Shown here: positions 55,501-64,000 of the stretch, in pieces | Layout of the letters: the number at the start of each line of letters is the position of its first letter | Position numbering within the stretch: position 1 is the first letter of the stretch | Program-made: the position numbers and the translations under genes | The notes under the pieces: model-generated | What the model was told of the DNA's origin: nothing | The model's database searches: none | What the model saw: the letters and a program-made list of their open reading frames with translations, nothing else | NCBI GenBank assembly: GCA_030544215.1 | Contig: JARZZO010000001.1 | Location: forward strand, 40,513,670 to 40,577,669 | Reading direction: 5' to 3' | Source: Zantedeschia hybrid cultivar | Taxonomy: Eukaryota > Streptophyta > Magnoliopsida > Alismatales > Araceae | DNA length: 64,000 bases

Positions 55501-55993
55501 TGAGGTTGCTAGAGTAGTGCAGCAGAGATTGACTACAGCTCAGAGCAGGCAGAAGAGTTATGCAGATATCCATAGGAGGCCACTTGAGTTCGAGGTTGGA
55601 GACCACGTGTTTCTCCGAATCTCACCCTCCAATTGTGTGATGAGATTTGGTAAGCGAGGTAAGCTGAGTCCGCGATATATTGGGCATTTTCCCATTCTTG
55701 CTCTAATTGGGGAAACGGCGTATCAGCTAACCTTGCCGCGCAGTCTTGCAGGAGTGCACGATGTGTTCCATGTTTCCTTGCTAAGGAAGTATGTTCAGGA
55801 TCCGTCTCATGTCTTGGACTTTTCGGAATTGGAAGTCGCCGAGGATTTGTCCTTTCCGGAATTTCCAGTGCGTATTGAGGACCGTAGGGAGAAGGTCCTT
55901 CGGAACAAGGTAGTTTCTCTGGTTAAGGTAATTTGGCAGCATCGCTCCGGAGGCGATGCAACCTGGGAGCGAGAAGATGAGATGCGGAAATAG
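52543..55993 (+). pseudogene. Element C protease-RT-RNase H-integrase, broken
   Basis: Protease LIDSGASHSFIS at 52713. Reverse transcriptase CIDYRQLNQVTIKNKYPLPR about 53430, FIDDILVYSS (active-site F-x-DD) about 53730. Stops TAG 52947, TAG 53796, TGA 54296, TAG 54890, TAG 55202, TAG 55280, TGA 55331, TAG 55991. A deletion at about 53970-53990 removes the end of the connection segment. RNase H has Tyr (54335-54337) where element E has the catalytic Asp of TDHKSL. Integrase has SNRD (Asn at 55160-55162) where E has SDRD, so a catalytic Asp is lost. The C-terminal region LRNKVVSLVKVIW resembles a chromodomain. Confidence 0.88.
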
Positions 55994-56090
55994 TTTCCCT
56001 ACCTTTTCTTGTTAAGTTATATTGTGAGCTTGTACCATCAATTTTTTGATCTCATTATTTTATAGCGGCAATTTTGAGGACGAAATTTTT

Positions 56091-56105
56091 TTAAGGGGGG
56101 TAGAA
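56091..56105 (+). other. Polypurine tract of element C
   Basis: TTAAGGGGGGTAGAA directly before the 3' LTR. The counterpart in element E has seven G residues. Confidence 0.8.
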
Positions 56106-58061
56106 TATAATGATTGAGGTTTCGGATCCGGTTATCGGGTCAATTTCGGAGTCGAACCCCTTGGTTTGGGCCCTTGTGGGGCTGGGGCATGTGTTCTTTC
56201 AAACGGCGTCCAGTAAGGAGGACGCGTTTTAGAATGTGCCACGTGGGTGCCACGTGGGTGCCACGTGGGCGGGCGTTGGGATGCGAGAGTACAGCCCCGG
56301 TCTTATCGTCTGAATGGCATCTTGCATGGTCGACGCCATTCAGAAATCTGACAGTGTACGACCCCCCGTCTTGTCATCTGAAAGGCAGCTACCTTGGACG
56401 ACGTATTTTACCAAGTTTCGGTTTGACCCCACGAGTCCTCCCTCTTTTTCCTCATTCTCTCCATCTCTCTCTCTCTCCTCCCCTTCCCCTCCGATCCATC
56501 CGACCCCCTTCCCCCTTCTCCTTCCTTTCCTCTCCCCATTCTTCCTCTCCCTCCACTCCATCAACCTCCTAACTTCCACCACTACCACCACCATCTCCTC
56601 CGCGGCGTATCTCTCTCCGGACGGCGGCCAACGTCCCTCCGCGGCGTATCTCTCTCCGGACGGCGGCCAACGTCCCGGTGGAGTGACGGCGTCCACGGCG
56701 GTATTGGCGGAGGCTTGTGGCGTGGCGGTTCGGTGTCTAAGAGCTAGGAGGAGTTCAAGTAATCGGTAGGGTGACGATCCCTGTTGTGTTTTGTTTAAAA
56801 CTATATTTTTTCCACTTTGGAACATGTTTAGGGGATCCTTGGGGTGAAAAATGTTAACCTTGTAAATGAGGAATGAAGGGTTTTTAATGGGTATTTCGAT
56901 TCTCCTCCTCCTCCCCTTTTGTGTTGTGTTTTTATACGATTTGGGGGAGAAATCTCATTTTTTTAACTCGGGGAAGGCCAATAGGGGAATCTGTTGACGA
57001 ACGCTAAATGGCGTCTTGGGACAGCGACACCATTTTGAATGGCGGCTGCCTCCAATGACGCGATTTAGCCCAGTTCATCTTGAGTCCTGATTATGTTTTC
57101 GTCGTTAATAAGCGAGGATTTCAACGTACTCAAGAACGAGGATTTCAACGTGATCGGATCGCACTGTGTTGTGTTTTGTGCGATCGTGGACCTAGAGTGA
57201 CAGTTGTTAGCGTTTAGGCACCCTGTGTCGGTGTGAGAGTGACATGGTGCCAGTGTGGGAGTGGTGGGGTGACGCCTAGAGAGAGGGTCACCTGGTGTAC
57301 CCTGGGGTATAGCTAGTACCGGTGTGGGAGTGGTACATTTGGAGTGTCACTCGTGCTGGGGGAAGCAGAACCACCTAGAGCCGGTTAGGCCGGAGTAGCC
57401 ATCGTGCTATCCGAGGGGTTGCTGTTTGGTCTCAGCGAGTCATTGTTTTCCGCGTTCGGCCACGTGGTTTGTGTGTTTAGCCGAGATGCTGGTTGTAGAC
57501 TCCGTGGTGGAGTGGTTTCAGAGTTGTGCATGTTACATTTACGAATGCATGCATTTTATATCGGAATTTGGGAATCTTTGGGAGATGTGTTTACTGCTTT
57601 AATTATTTAAATTGCCTAGATTTGTGTTGTTGCACTTGTGGGTGCGTGAGTGGGTGGTGGGGATCGTAAGATCCCTACTGAGTCTATTTTGATGAAACTC
57701 ACCCCTGCGGTTTTCAGGTGAGGGTTCCAGGCAGGCGTAGCATGGAGAGTTTCGCCTAGGGTTGCGCACCAGCAGCCACTGTTCCGGAGTATGCTCCGAT
57801 ATAGTTGTTACTTTTCTTTTCAGGCTTGTACGCTTAATTATTTCTTTTCAGTTAGAATATGTAATTATTTGCTGAGTCAAGTCGAATTGTAATAATTCTT
57901 AATTCCTGCACTTTCTTTACAATTCAATGTGATGTGAATGTTTAGCTTAGTTTATCATTTATTTCCCAGACTTACCGAGATCCTGATTTGGTTACAAATT
58001 TTAATGATTTGGTACCCATTTAATAATCGGATCACCGATTATAAGGTGGCGGGTCGTTACA
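56106..58061 (+). repeat. Element C 3' LTR
   Basis: Starts TATAATGATTGAGG (the 5' LTR has TGTAAGGATTGAGG, so the terminal TG is mutated) and ends GTCGTTACA. It lacks roughly 230 bp present at 48641-48878 in the 5' LTR, including the TATATAAA region. It has a 39-bp tandem duplication (56599-56637 and 56638-56676) and three CCACGTGG boxes 11 bp apart (56239-56268). Dyads at 56200-56232, 56310-56343 and 57003-57068. Confidence 0.88.
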
Positions 58062-58919
58062 TCGGTAGTGGTGCAGAAGTTCCTTTGCCACGATGGTGCC
58101 TGCAACATGCAGACGGAGATCTCCTAGAAGGTGGGAGTCGTGCGTACATCGAAGCGGAGCCCTAAGAAGCACCCAGTGGGGGGCACCAAGAGCAGAGGAG
58201 AGAGAGAGGGGGTGGCCATTAAGGAGGAACCATAGAGCTTAGCCTAAGGTTTCCACACGACTAATATTTATATTAATCGAGTGATTTTTCACAAAAACCC
58301 TCGGTAAATATAAAACCTACTAAATTATCTTGAACTAAGAACCTATGTGCGTGTAACCTCTAGGACCAAGTACCAATCCAGTTAATGGCCTACTAAGCCT
58401 AATAATATTTTACTGACTTAATTAATTAAGTTAATATCTCATATTAATTAATTAATCAACTGCATCAATGTCATACACGTTAATCGGTCGGGCCTCCGAT
58501 TAGGTTGGGTGCCAAGCAACACCGCATGATCCTGAAGGTAATGGGGTTCAACAACCCGCTTAAGGAACCTTTCCATCATCAGTTACCGTATGGATGTAAT
58601 CCTTCACCCATACAATATTTCCAAGTTAACCTAGGGCATTGTTAACTATCAAACCCTAGCAGTAAACTCACTCGGATTCAATGTCGCTGTACGATATCAA
58701 AATACTCATTCTCTGATAAAGTGACAACCCTGGTAATCAGACTTAGAACATTCTCTCTCTGATTACCAAAAGTGGATGATTATGTATTGAACACACAATC
58801 ACCTTCAAAGGTATTCCGTTGAACCCGATCGTTTGACTGATTGGCACCCCATGGTTTGAGATCTACTAGCCAAGGTAAAAACTCAAAAGTCCACCGACAA
58901 GATGTCTTTTGGTGTCTTA
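58062..58919 (-). repeat. Element D 5' LTR, outer part
   Basis: Resumes the Angela-type LTR after element C. The minus-strand reading around 58600-58700 (GGGTTTGATAGTTAAC, GGGTGAAGGATTACAT) parallels solo LTR H at about 51670-51760. Cut at 58919 by element E; TCTTA (58915-58919) should be the target duplication. The remaining start of the LTR is outside the window. Confidence 0.72.
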
Positions 58920-59912
58920 TGTAACGACCCGCCACCCTATAATCGGGGATCCGATTACTAAATGGGTACCGAATCATTAATTTGGAACCAAACCAGGATC
59001 TAAGTAAGTCTGGAAAATAAACAATAAACTAAGCTAAACATTCACATAGCATTGAATTGAAAAGAAAGTGCAAGAACTAAAAGTTATTACAATGCGACTC
59101 GACACAGCAATTAATTACATATTCCAACTGAAAAGAAATACTTAAGCGTACAGACCAGAAATAAAAATAACAACTACGTCGGGGCATACCCCGGAACAAC
59201 AGCTGATGACGTGCAACTCACAGCAGCACTCTCCTCGCTAAGTCTGCCTGGAGCCCTCACCTGAAAACCGTAGGGGTGAGTCTCAACGAAAGACTCAGTA
59301 GGGATCCTTCGATCCCCACCACTCACGCACCCACAAGTGCAAAACACAGCTGAAGGTACAGTAACAAGTACAACAATAATTACTAATCCTAAATCTCGAT
59401 ATGAATCACATGCATTCAGAGTATATAACATGCATATCTCTAAAACCAGTCTACCAGGGAGCTCACAACCAACGTCTCGGTAAAACACGCCAACCGCACA
59501 AACGAAGGTGGGAAAAACACCGACCCACTGAGACCAAACAGTAACCCCTCAGATAGCATGCTAGCTACTCCGGCCCAACTAGCTCAGGTGGTTACTCCTT
59601 CCCCTAGCACGAGTGACACTTCACAGGTACCACACCCACACCGGTACTAGCTAACCCCGGGGTTCACCAAGTGACCCTCTCTCACTAGGTGTCACCCCGC
59701 CACACCCACACCGACGCTGTGCTCCACCCACACCAGCACAGGGTGATAAAGCGCTACAATTGTCACTCTAGGTCCACAATCGCACGAAACACAACACAGT
59801 GCGATCCAGTCACATAGAAATCCTCATCCTCGAGTACAATTTGAAGCATACACTTAATCAACTATCTAATAATGTAAACACATTTTAATGGCATCGATTA
59901 GTGTAATTCTGT

Positions 59913-60251
59913 CTTGAATCGCGTCGCCCAAGACCGACGTCATTCAACCCTCATAAACTGGTTCATAGAAAATTCGCCCTTAGAACCTGGTGTAAAATGC
60001 GTCGCCACAGGTAGCCGCCTTTTGAAAGGCGTCGCTGTCCCTCGTCGCCTGTTAACGACCGAAAACAGGGACAGGCCATGGGGTGATTTCCACTAAAATG
60101 CGTCGTTCATGCAAGTCGCCTTTTAAAAGGGGGTCGCTGTCCCTAGACGCTCAACAGTCCAGAGACAGAGTCTGTAAATGGGGTTAAATGGCGTCACGGA
60201 TGGGGGCCGCCTTTCTAATAAACGTCGCTCCACCTCGACGCCATTCACTCC
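59913..60251. repeat. GCGTC/GACGC dyad block 1, element E LTR
   Basis: 59913-59947 (CTTGAATCGCGTCG ... CGACGTCATTCAA) plus three compound units to 60251 (about 59993, 60093 and 60184), collinear with 15220-15551 of LTR F. Confidence 0.75.
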
Positions 60252-60796
60252 CGACAGACAGGTTCTCCCCTTCGGATTCTCCAATCCACGAGGTGGGATT
60301 TCTCCCCCAAAACACAGAAAATGGCACAAAACATAAGTGGGAAGGAGGAGAACCTAACTACCCATTAGAACACCCAATTTCTCATACATGCACTTAGCGT
60401 TTTCACCCCAAAAATGCCCCTAAAACATGCCTCAAACGCGGAAAAATATGGTTTTAAACGAAATGCACTGGGAATCGTCACCCTACCGGTTACTTGGACT
60501 CCTCCAAACTCCAAACCGTCCTCCCGTCTCGCCCCACGCCGCCGCCGGTACCGCCGAGGACGTCGTTACTCCGCCGGGACGTCGGCCGCCGTCCGGAGAG
60601 AAAACGCCGCGGAGGAGGTGGTAGTGGTAGTGGTGGGAGTTAGGGGGTTGATGGAGTGGAGGGAGAGAGGAAATGGTAGGAGGAGAAGGAAGGAAAGGAA
60701 AATCGCCGGAGCCGCCGGGGAAAAGAGGAAGGAGAAGAGGGAGGAGGAAATGAGGGAAAGGAAGGAGGGTTCGCGGGGTTAACCAGAAACGGGTTA

Positions 60797-61108
60797 AAAC
60801 GCGTCGAGCTGTACGGAAGCCTATCAGTTGACATGACGGGCCGTACTGACATAGTCTGAAATGCGTCGCCCACCCAAGACGCCGTTCAGACGACAAGACC
60901 GGCACCATACACTGACAACCCAGGGTCGCAGTCTGAATGGCATCGTCCATCGCGGACGCCGTTCAGACGATGTGACAGGGCCGTACTCTCGCGGCCCAAA
61001 GCCCGCCCACGTGGCGCCCACTTGGCAATTCGACAATCTAACTAAATGGCGTCCACCCATCAATACGTCGTTCAAAAGGCTTCGTGCATTGTAGACGTCA
61101 TTAAAATG
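60797..61108. repeat. GCGTC/GACGC dyad block 2, element E LTR
   Basis: Dyads at 60856-60889, 60932-60966 and 61040-61108, with a half-dyad at 60797. Collinear with 16058-16285 of LTR F. Arms are kept while loops differ. Confidence 0.75.
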
Positions 61109-61195
61109 GTACTTCCCAATCTCGTCAGGGCCCAAACCAGGGAATCCGACCCAGAGACTGACCCGATAACCAGATCCGAAACCTCAGTCCTTACA

Positions 61196-61213
61196 TTCTC
61201 CCCCCCTTAAAAG
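61196..61213 (-). other. Polypurine tract of element E
   Basis: The minus strand reads CTTTTAAGGGGGGGAGAA, ending at the LTR start TGTAAGGACTGAGG. Confidence 0.85.
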
Positions 61214-61284
61214 AATTTCGTCCCCGAAATTGCCTACTAGAATTAACGAGGTCAAAACATAAAGATACAAGCTCACAAGGGAAC

Positions 61285-62613
61285 TTACGAGAAAAGGTAG
61301 GGAAATTGCTCCTGCATCTCGTCCTCGCGTTCCCAGGTTGCCTCGCCCCCGGAGCGGTACTGCCAAATTACCTTAACCAGAGGTACGACCTTGTTCCGGA
61401 GGATCTGTTCTCTGCGATCCTCGATATGCACTGGAAACTCTGGAAAGGACAAGTCCTCAGCGACTTCCAACTCTGAAAAATCTAAAACATGAGATAGATC
61501 CTGAACATATCTCCTCAGCAACGAGACATGGAACACATTGTGCACCCCTGCAAGACTGGGCGGCAAGGCTAGCTGATATGCCGTTTCTCCAATCCGAGCA
61601 AGAATGGGAAAAGGCCCAATATATCGCAGACTCAGCTTGCCTCGCTTTCCGAATCTCATCACACCCTTGGAGGGTGAGACTCGGAGAAACACGTGGTCCC
61701 CAACCTCAAACTCAAGCAGTCTCCTCCGGATATCAGCATAACTCTTCTGTCTGCTCTGAGCTGCAACCAATCTCCGCTGAAACACTCTGGCAACCTCAGC
61801 ACACTGCTGTACCAACTCTGGCCCTGCTATCTGCCTCTCGCCAATCTCGGACCAACACACAGGGGATCGACATGGTCGCCCGTACAAAGCCTCGTAAGGC
61901 GCCATGCTGATACTAGAATGATAACTGTTATTGTAGGTAAACTCCACTGTAGGCAAATGCTGCTCCCAAGTACCTCCCCAGTCTAGGCAACATGCCCAGA
62001 GCATATCCTCCAGAGTATGTATGGTCCTTTCCGACTGCCCATCAGTCTCGGGATGATAGGCCGAGCTGAAGGCCAACTGCGTGCCCAAGGCCTTCTGAAA
62101 ACTCTTCCAAAACCTAGAAGTAAACCTCGGATCCCGGTCTGATACGATGGATAAAGGCATCCCGTGTAGAGAGATGATCCGATCTACAAACAATTTAGCC
62201 AACTTACCGACTGACCAGTTCTTCCTAATAGCCAGGAAGTGTGCCGACTTGGTCAATCGATCAACAATGACCCAGATCGCGTCTCTTCTACCAGGGGATA
62301 TGGGTAATCCCATCACAAAATCCATAGTCACATGCTCCCATTTCCATTCCGGGATCAGCAACGGTTGCAACAACCCTCCTGGTCTCTGATGTTCAGCCTT
62401 AACCTGCTGACAAGTCATGCACATAGCCACATACTCAGCCACATCCTTTTTCATACCAGGCCACCGGAAATGTCTCCTCAAACAATGATACATCTTAGTC
62501 GTTCCGGGATGCACTGCATATCTAGAACGGTGTGCCTCATCCAGGACACACCTGCGCACGTCCTCCTCGGCCGGAACATAAAGTCTGCCTCTAAACCTGA
62601 CTGTACCATCTTC
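61285..62613 (-). CDS. Element E integrase with chromodomain-like tail (open segment)
   Basis: Open segment after a TGA at 62614-62616. Counting from the Met at 62559: zinc finger with HPGTTKMYHCLRRHF and CMTC at 17-50, catalytic Asp80 (MDFVMG), Asp141 (SDRDPRF) and Glu177 (GQSERT), giving the D-D35-E spacing. Then YNNSYHSSISMAPYEALYG, the GPY/F-like region IGPFPILARIG, and a C-terminal chromodomain-like stretch (KVVPLVKVIW, ATWEREDEM) to residue 424. In the family the chromodomain steers integration towards particular chromatin. It is the 3' part of a polyprotein and has no start of its own. Confidence 0.85.
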   Translation of the reverse strand, partial: EDGTVRFRGRLYVPAEEDVRRCVLDEAHRSRYAVHPGTTKMYHCLRRHFRWPGMKKDVAEYVAMCMTCQQVKAEHQRPGGLLQPLLIPEWKWEHVTMDFVMGLPISPGRRDAIWVIVDRLTKSAHFLAIRKNWSVGKLAKLFVDRIISLHGMPLSIVSDRDPRFTSRFWKSFQKALGTQLAFSSAYHPETDGQSERTIHTLEDMLWACCLDWGGTWEQHLPTVEFTYNNSYHSSISMAPYEALYGRPCRSPVCWSEIGERQIAGPELVQQCAEVARVFQRRLVAAQSRQKSYADIRRRLLEFEVGDHVFLRVSPSKGVMRFGKRGKLSLRYIGPFPILARIGETAYQLALPPSLAGVHNVFHVSLLRRYVQDLSHVLDFSELEVAEDLSFPEFPVHIEDRREQILRNKVVPLVKVIWQYRSGGEATWEREDEMQEQFPYLFS

Positions 62614-64000
62614 TCACAATTCCACTTCTGGTCTCTGGAGAATCTGCAGTAACTCTATATCTGCCCTCTGAGCCTGAATCATGGCATGGTACACGGCTGG
62701 CCTCACAATCAAGCTGGCCAACACGGCTCTATCATCTTCCCGTGGAATCCGAAAGGAAGATTCCACAACTTGCTCAAATAACTTCCATTCTCGAACCATA
62801 AGGTATGACACGACAGTCTTCCGGCTCAAGGCTTCTGCCACCACATTCGCCTTGCCCGGATGATAAGAAAGGTCGAGGTCATAATCTTTGATGAATTCCA
62901 TCCACCTGCGCTGCCTCAAGTTCAGATCCCTTTGTGTGAATACATACTTCAGGCTCTTATGGTCAGTAAAAACCTGAAATTTCTCTCCATACAAATAATG
63001 TCTCCAGATTTTCAGTGTAAAAACTACAGCTGCCAACTCTAAGTCATGGGTGGGATAGTTCTCCTCATGCTTCTTCAGCTGCCTAGAAGCATAGGCCACG
63101 ACCCTACCATGCTGCATCAGAACTGCACCCAAACCTCGACGTGATGCATCTGAATAAACTAAACCTACCTGAACCTGATGGAAGCACCAACACTAGAGCC
63201 GAAGTGAGGCGAGTCTTCAACTCAATGAAACTCCGCTCACACTCCTCGGTCCACACAAAACGAACTCCCTTACGAGTCAACCTCGATAAGGGGGTTGCTA
63301 TCGAAGAAAAACCCTGGACGAACCGTCTGTAATAACCTGCTAGCCCCAAGAAGCTCCTGATCTCAGTCACTGTTGTTGGCCTGCTCCAATCCATCACTGC
63401 CTCATTGTTGGCTGGATCCACTGCGATGCCCTCGCCAGAAATGACATGCCCCAGGAAGTGCACCTTGTTTAGCCAGAATTCACACTTGCTAAACTTGGCA
63501 TAGAGTTGGTGTTCTCTCAGAACCTGTAACACTACCCGAAGATGTGTGGCATGCTCCTCCTCAGAAGAAGAGTATATCAAAATATCATCTACAAATACCA
63601 CCATAAACTGATCCAGATAGGCCTTGAAGACCCGGTTCATCAAATCCATAAAAGCTGCCGGAGCATTGGTCAAGCCAAAAGGCATAACCAAAAACTCATA
63701 ATGTCCATACCGAGTCCTGAAGGCCGTCTTACTAATGTCACCCTCACGGATTCTCATCTGGTAATATCCTGATCTCAAGTCAATCTGTGAGAATACCCTC
63801 GTAGACTGCTCAAGTCAATCTGTGAGAATACCCTCGTAGACTGCAGCTGATCCATCAAATCATCGATCCTCGGAAGTGGGTACTTGTTCTTTATTGTCAC
63901 CTGGTTCAGCTGTCTATAATCAATACACAACCTCAGAGAACCATCCTTCTTCCTGACAAATAGAACTAGAGCACCCCACGGAGAAGTATTGGGACGAATG
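62614..64000 (-). pseudogene. Element E reverse transcriptase and RNase H, broken
   Basis: From 64000 down: SPWGALVLFVRKKDGSLRL, CIDYRQLNQVTIKNKYPLPR. A 35-bp tandem duplication at 63774-63843 shifts the frame, then MRSGYYQMRIREGD, VFVDDILIYSS (active site), FLGLAGYYRRFVQG. A frame change at about 63130-63170 follows, then RNase H with TDHKSLKYVFTQ and YHPGKANVVAEALSRK (family usually ADALSRK). It ends in TGA at 62614-62616 where element C has TGG, a G-to-A change. Confidence 0.86.
63774..63843. repeat. 35-bp tandem duplication in element E reverse transcriptase
   Basis: Two exact head-to-tail copies, 63774-63808 and 63809-63843, each beginning CTCAAGTCAATCTGTGAG. As 35 is not a multiple of three, it breaks the frame between the KNKYPLPR region and MRSGYYQMR. 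It could be a real slippage event or an assembly artefact. Confidence 0.9.

Larger units (their letters stand above)
47677..58061 (+). mobile_element. Ty3/Gypsy Tekay/Del-type chromovirus C
   Basis: 5' LTR 47677-49795, tRNA-iMet primer site, gag, protease, reverse transcriptase, RNase H, integrase with chromodomain-like end, polypurine tract, 3' LTR 56106-58061. Flanked by TCAGT (47672-47676) and TCGGT (58062-58066), a 5-bp duplication with one mismatch. About a dozen in-frame stops, several frameshifts, one internal deletion and an inserted solo LTR make it inactive. LTR divergence is clearly higher than in Tat A, so it is older. The lineage call rests on domain order and motif wording. Confidence 0.9.
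58920..61195 (-). repeat. Element E 3' LTR
   Basis: Plus-strand ends TGTAACGACCCGCC and CTCAGTCCTTACA, 2276 bp. Dyad blocks at 59913-60251 and 60797-61108, including 60856-60889 and 60932-60966 (arms CTGAATGGCATC and GACGCCGTTCAG). Counterpart of solo LTR F and the element C LTRs. Confidence 0.9.
58920..64000 (-). mobile_element. Tekay/Del-type chromovirus E (5' part outside window)
   Basis: Minus-oriented. The 3' LTR is 58920-61195, then a polypurine tract, integrase, RNase H and reverse transcriptase running out of the window at 64000. It is the same family as element C, with which it shares most of pol at the protein level, but it has fewer lesions. Its far LTR, gag and protease are not visible. 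Confidence 0.9.

Overview
This is repeat-dense nuclear DNA of a flowering plant. Nearly all of it is nested retrotransposons. The host content is a broken pentatricopeptide-repeat (PPR) gene, one GC-rich B3-domain gene, a small MITE and LINE debris. Plant origin is clear from the Angela-type Copia, Tat-type Gypsy and Tekay/Del-type chromovirus elements, from the tRNA-Met primer sites and from the plant-specific B3 domain. The GC-rich B3 gene would fit a monocot, but I cannot name the species.

Layout. 1-2935: minus-strand LINE remnant (zinc-binding and RNase H regions), split by a solo LTR at 163-2089. 3424-9945: minus-strand PPR pseudogene, split by a Copia element at 4264-9172 with TSD ATACC. 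10206-11288: plus-strand B3 gene with two EAR-like motifs. 12248-12532: Tourist-like MITE. From about 13056 to beyond the window end: one old minus-strand Angela-like Copia element that has been torn into pieces by later insertions. These are a solo Tekay-type LTR (14225-16377, TSD AAAAT), a Tat element A (17364-44426, TSD CACTT) with a second Tat element B inside it (30111-42685, TSD TGAGT), a Tekay-type element C (47677-58061) with a solo Angela-type LTR inside it (50951-52537, TSD TGTGG), and a minus-strand Tekay-type element E (58920 to beyond 64000). When each insert and one TSD copy are removed, the interrupted Angela reading frames rejoin at both junctions checked.

Coding capacity. Only Tat B keeps a long intact polyprotein (32568-40961). 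It runs gag, protease, G-patch, reverse transcriptase, RNase H, a second RNase H and integrase. Its 3' LTR has lost the first 808 bp, including the promoter region. Tat A and the Tekay and Copia elements all carry stops or frameshifts. Most stops that can be compared with a sister copy are C-to-T or G-to-A changes.

The most unusual signal is a family of short GCGTC/GACGC dyads. Typical arms are CTGAATGGCGTC/GACGCCATTCAG or CTAAAAGGCGTC/GACGCCATTTAG, with a 6-14 base loop. They recur more than 35 times in the window, in LTRs and leaders of two Gypsy lineages (Tat and Tekay) whose LTRs otherwise show no similarity that I can see. In the Tat LTRs four dyads sit about 88 bp apart just upstream of the TATA box. 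I know of no described function for them.
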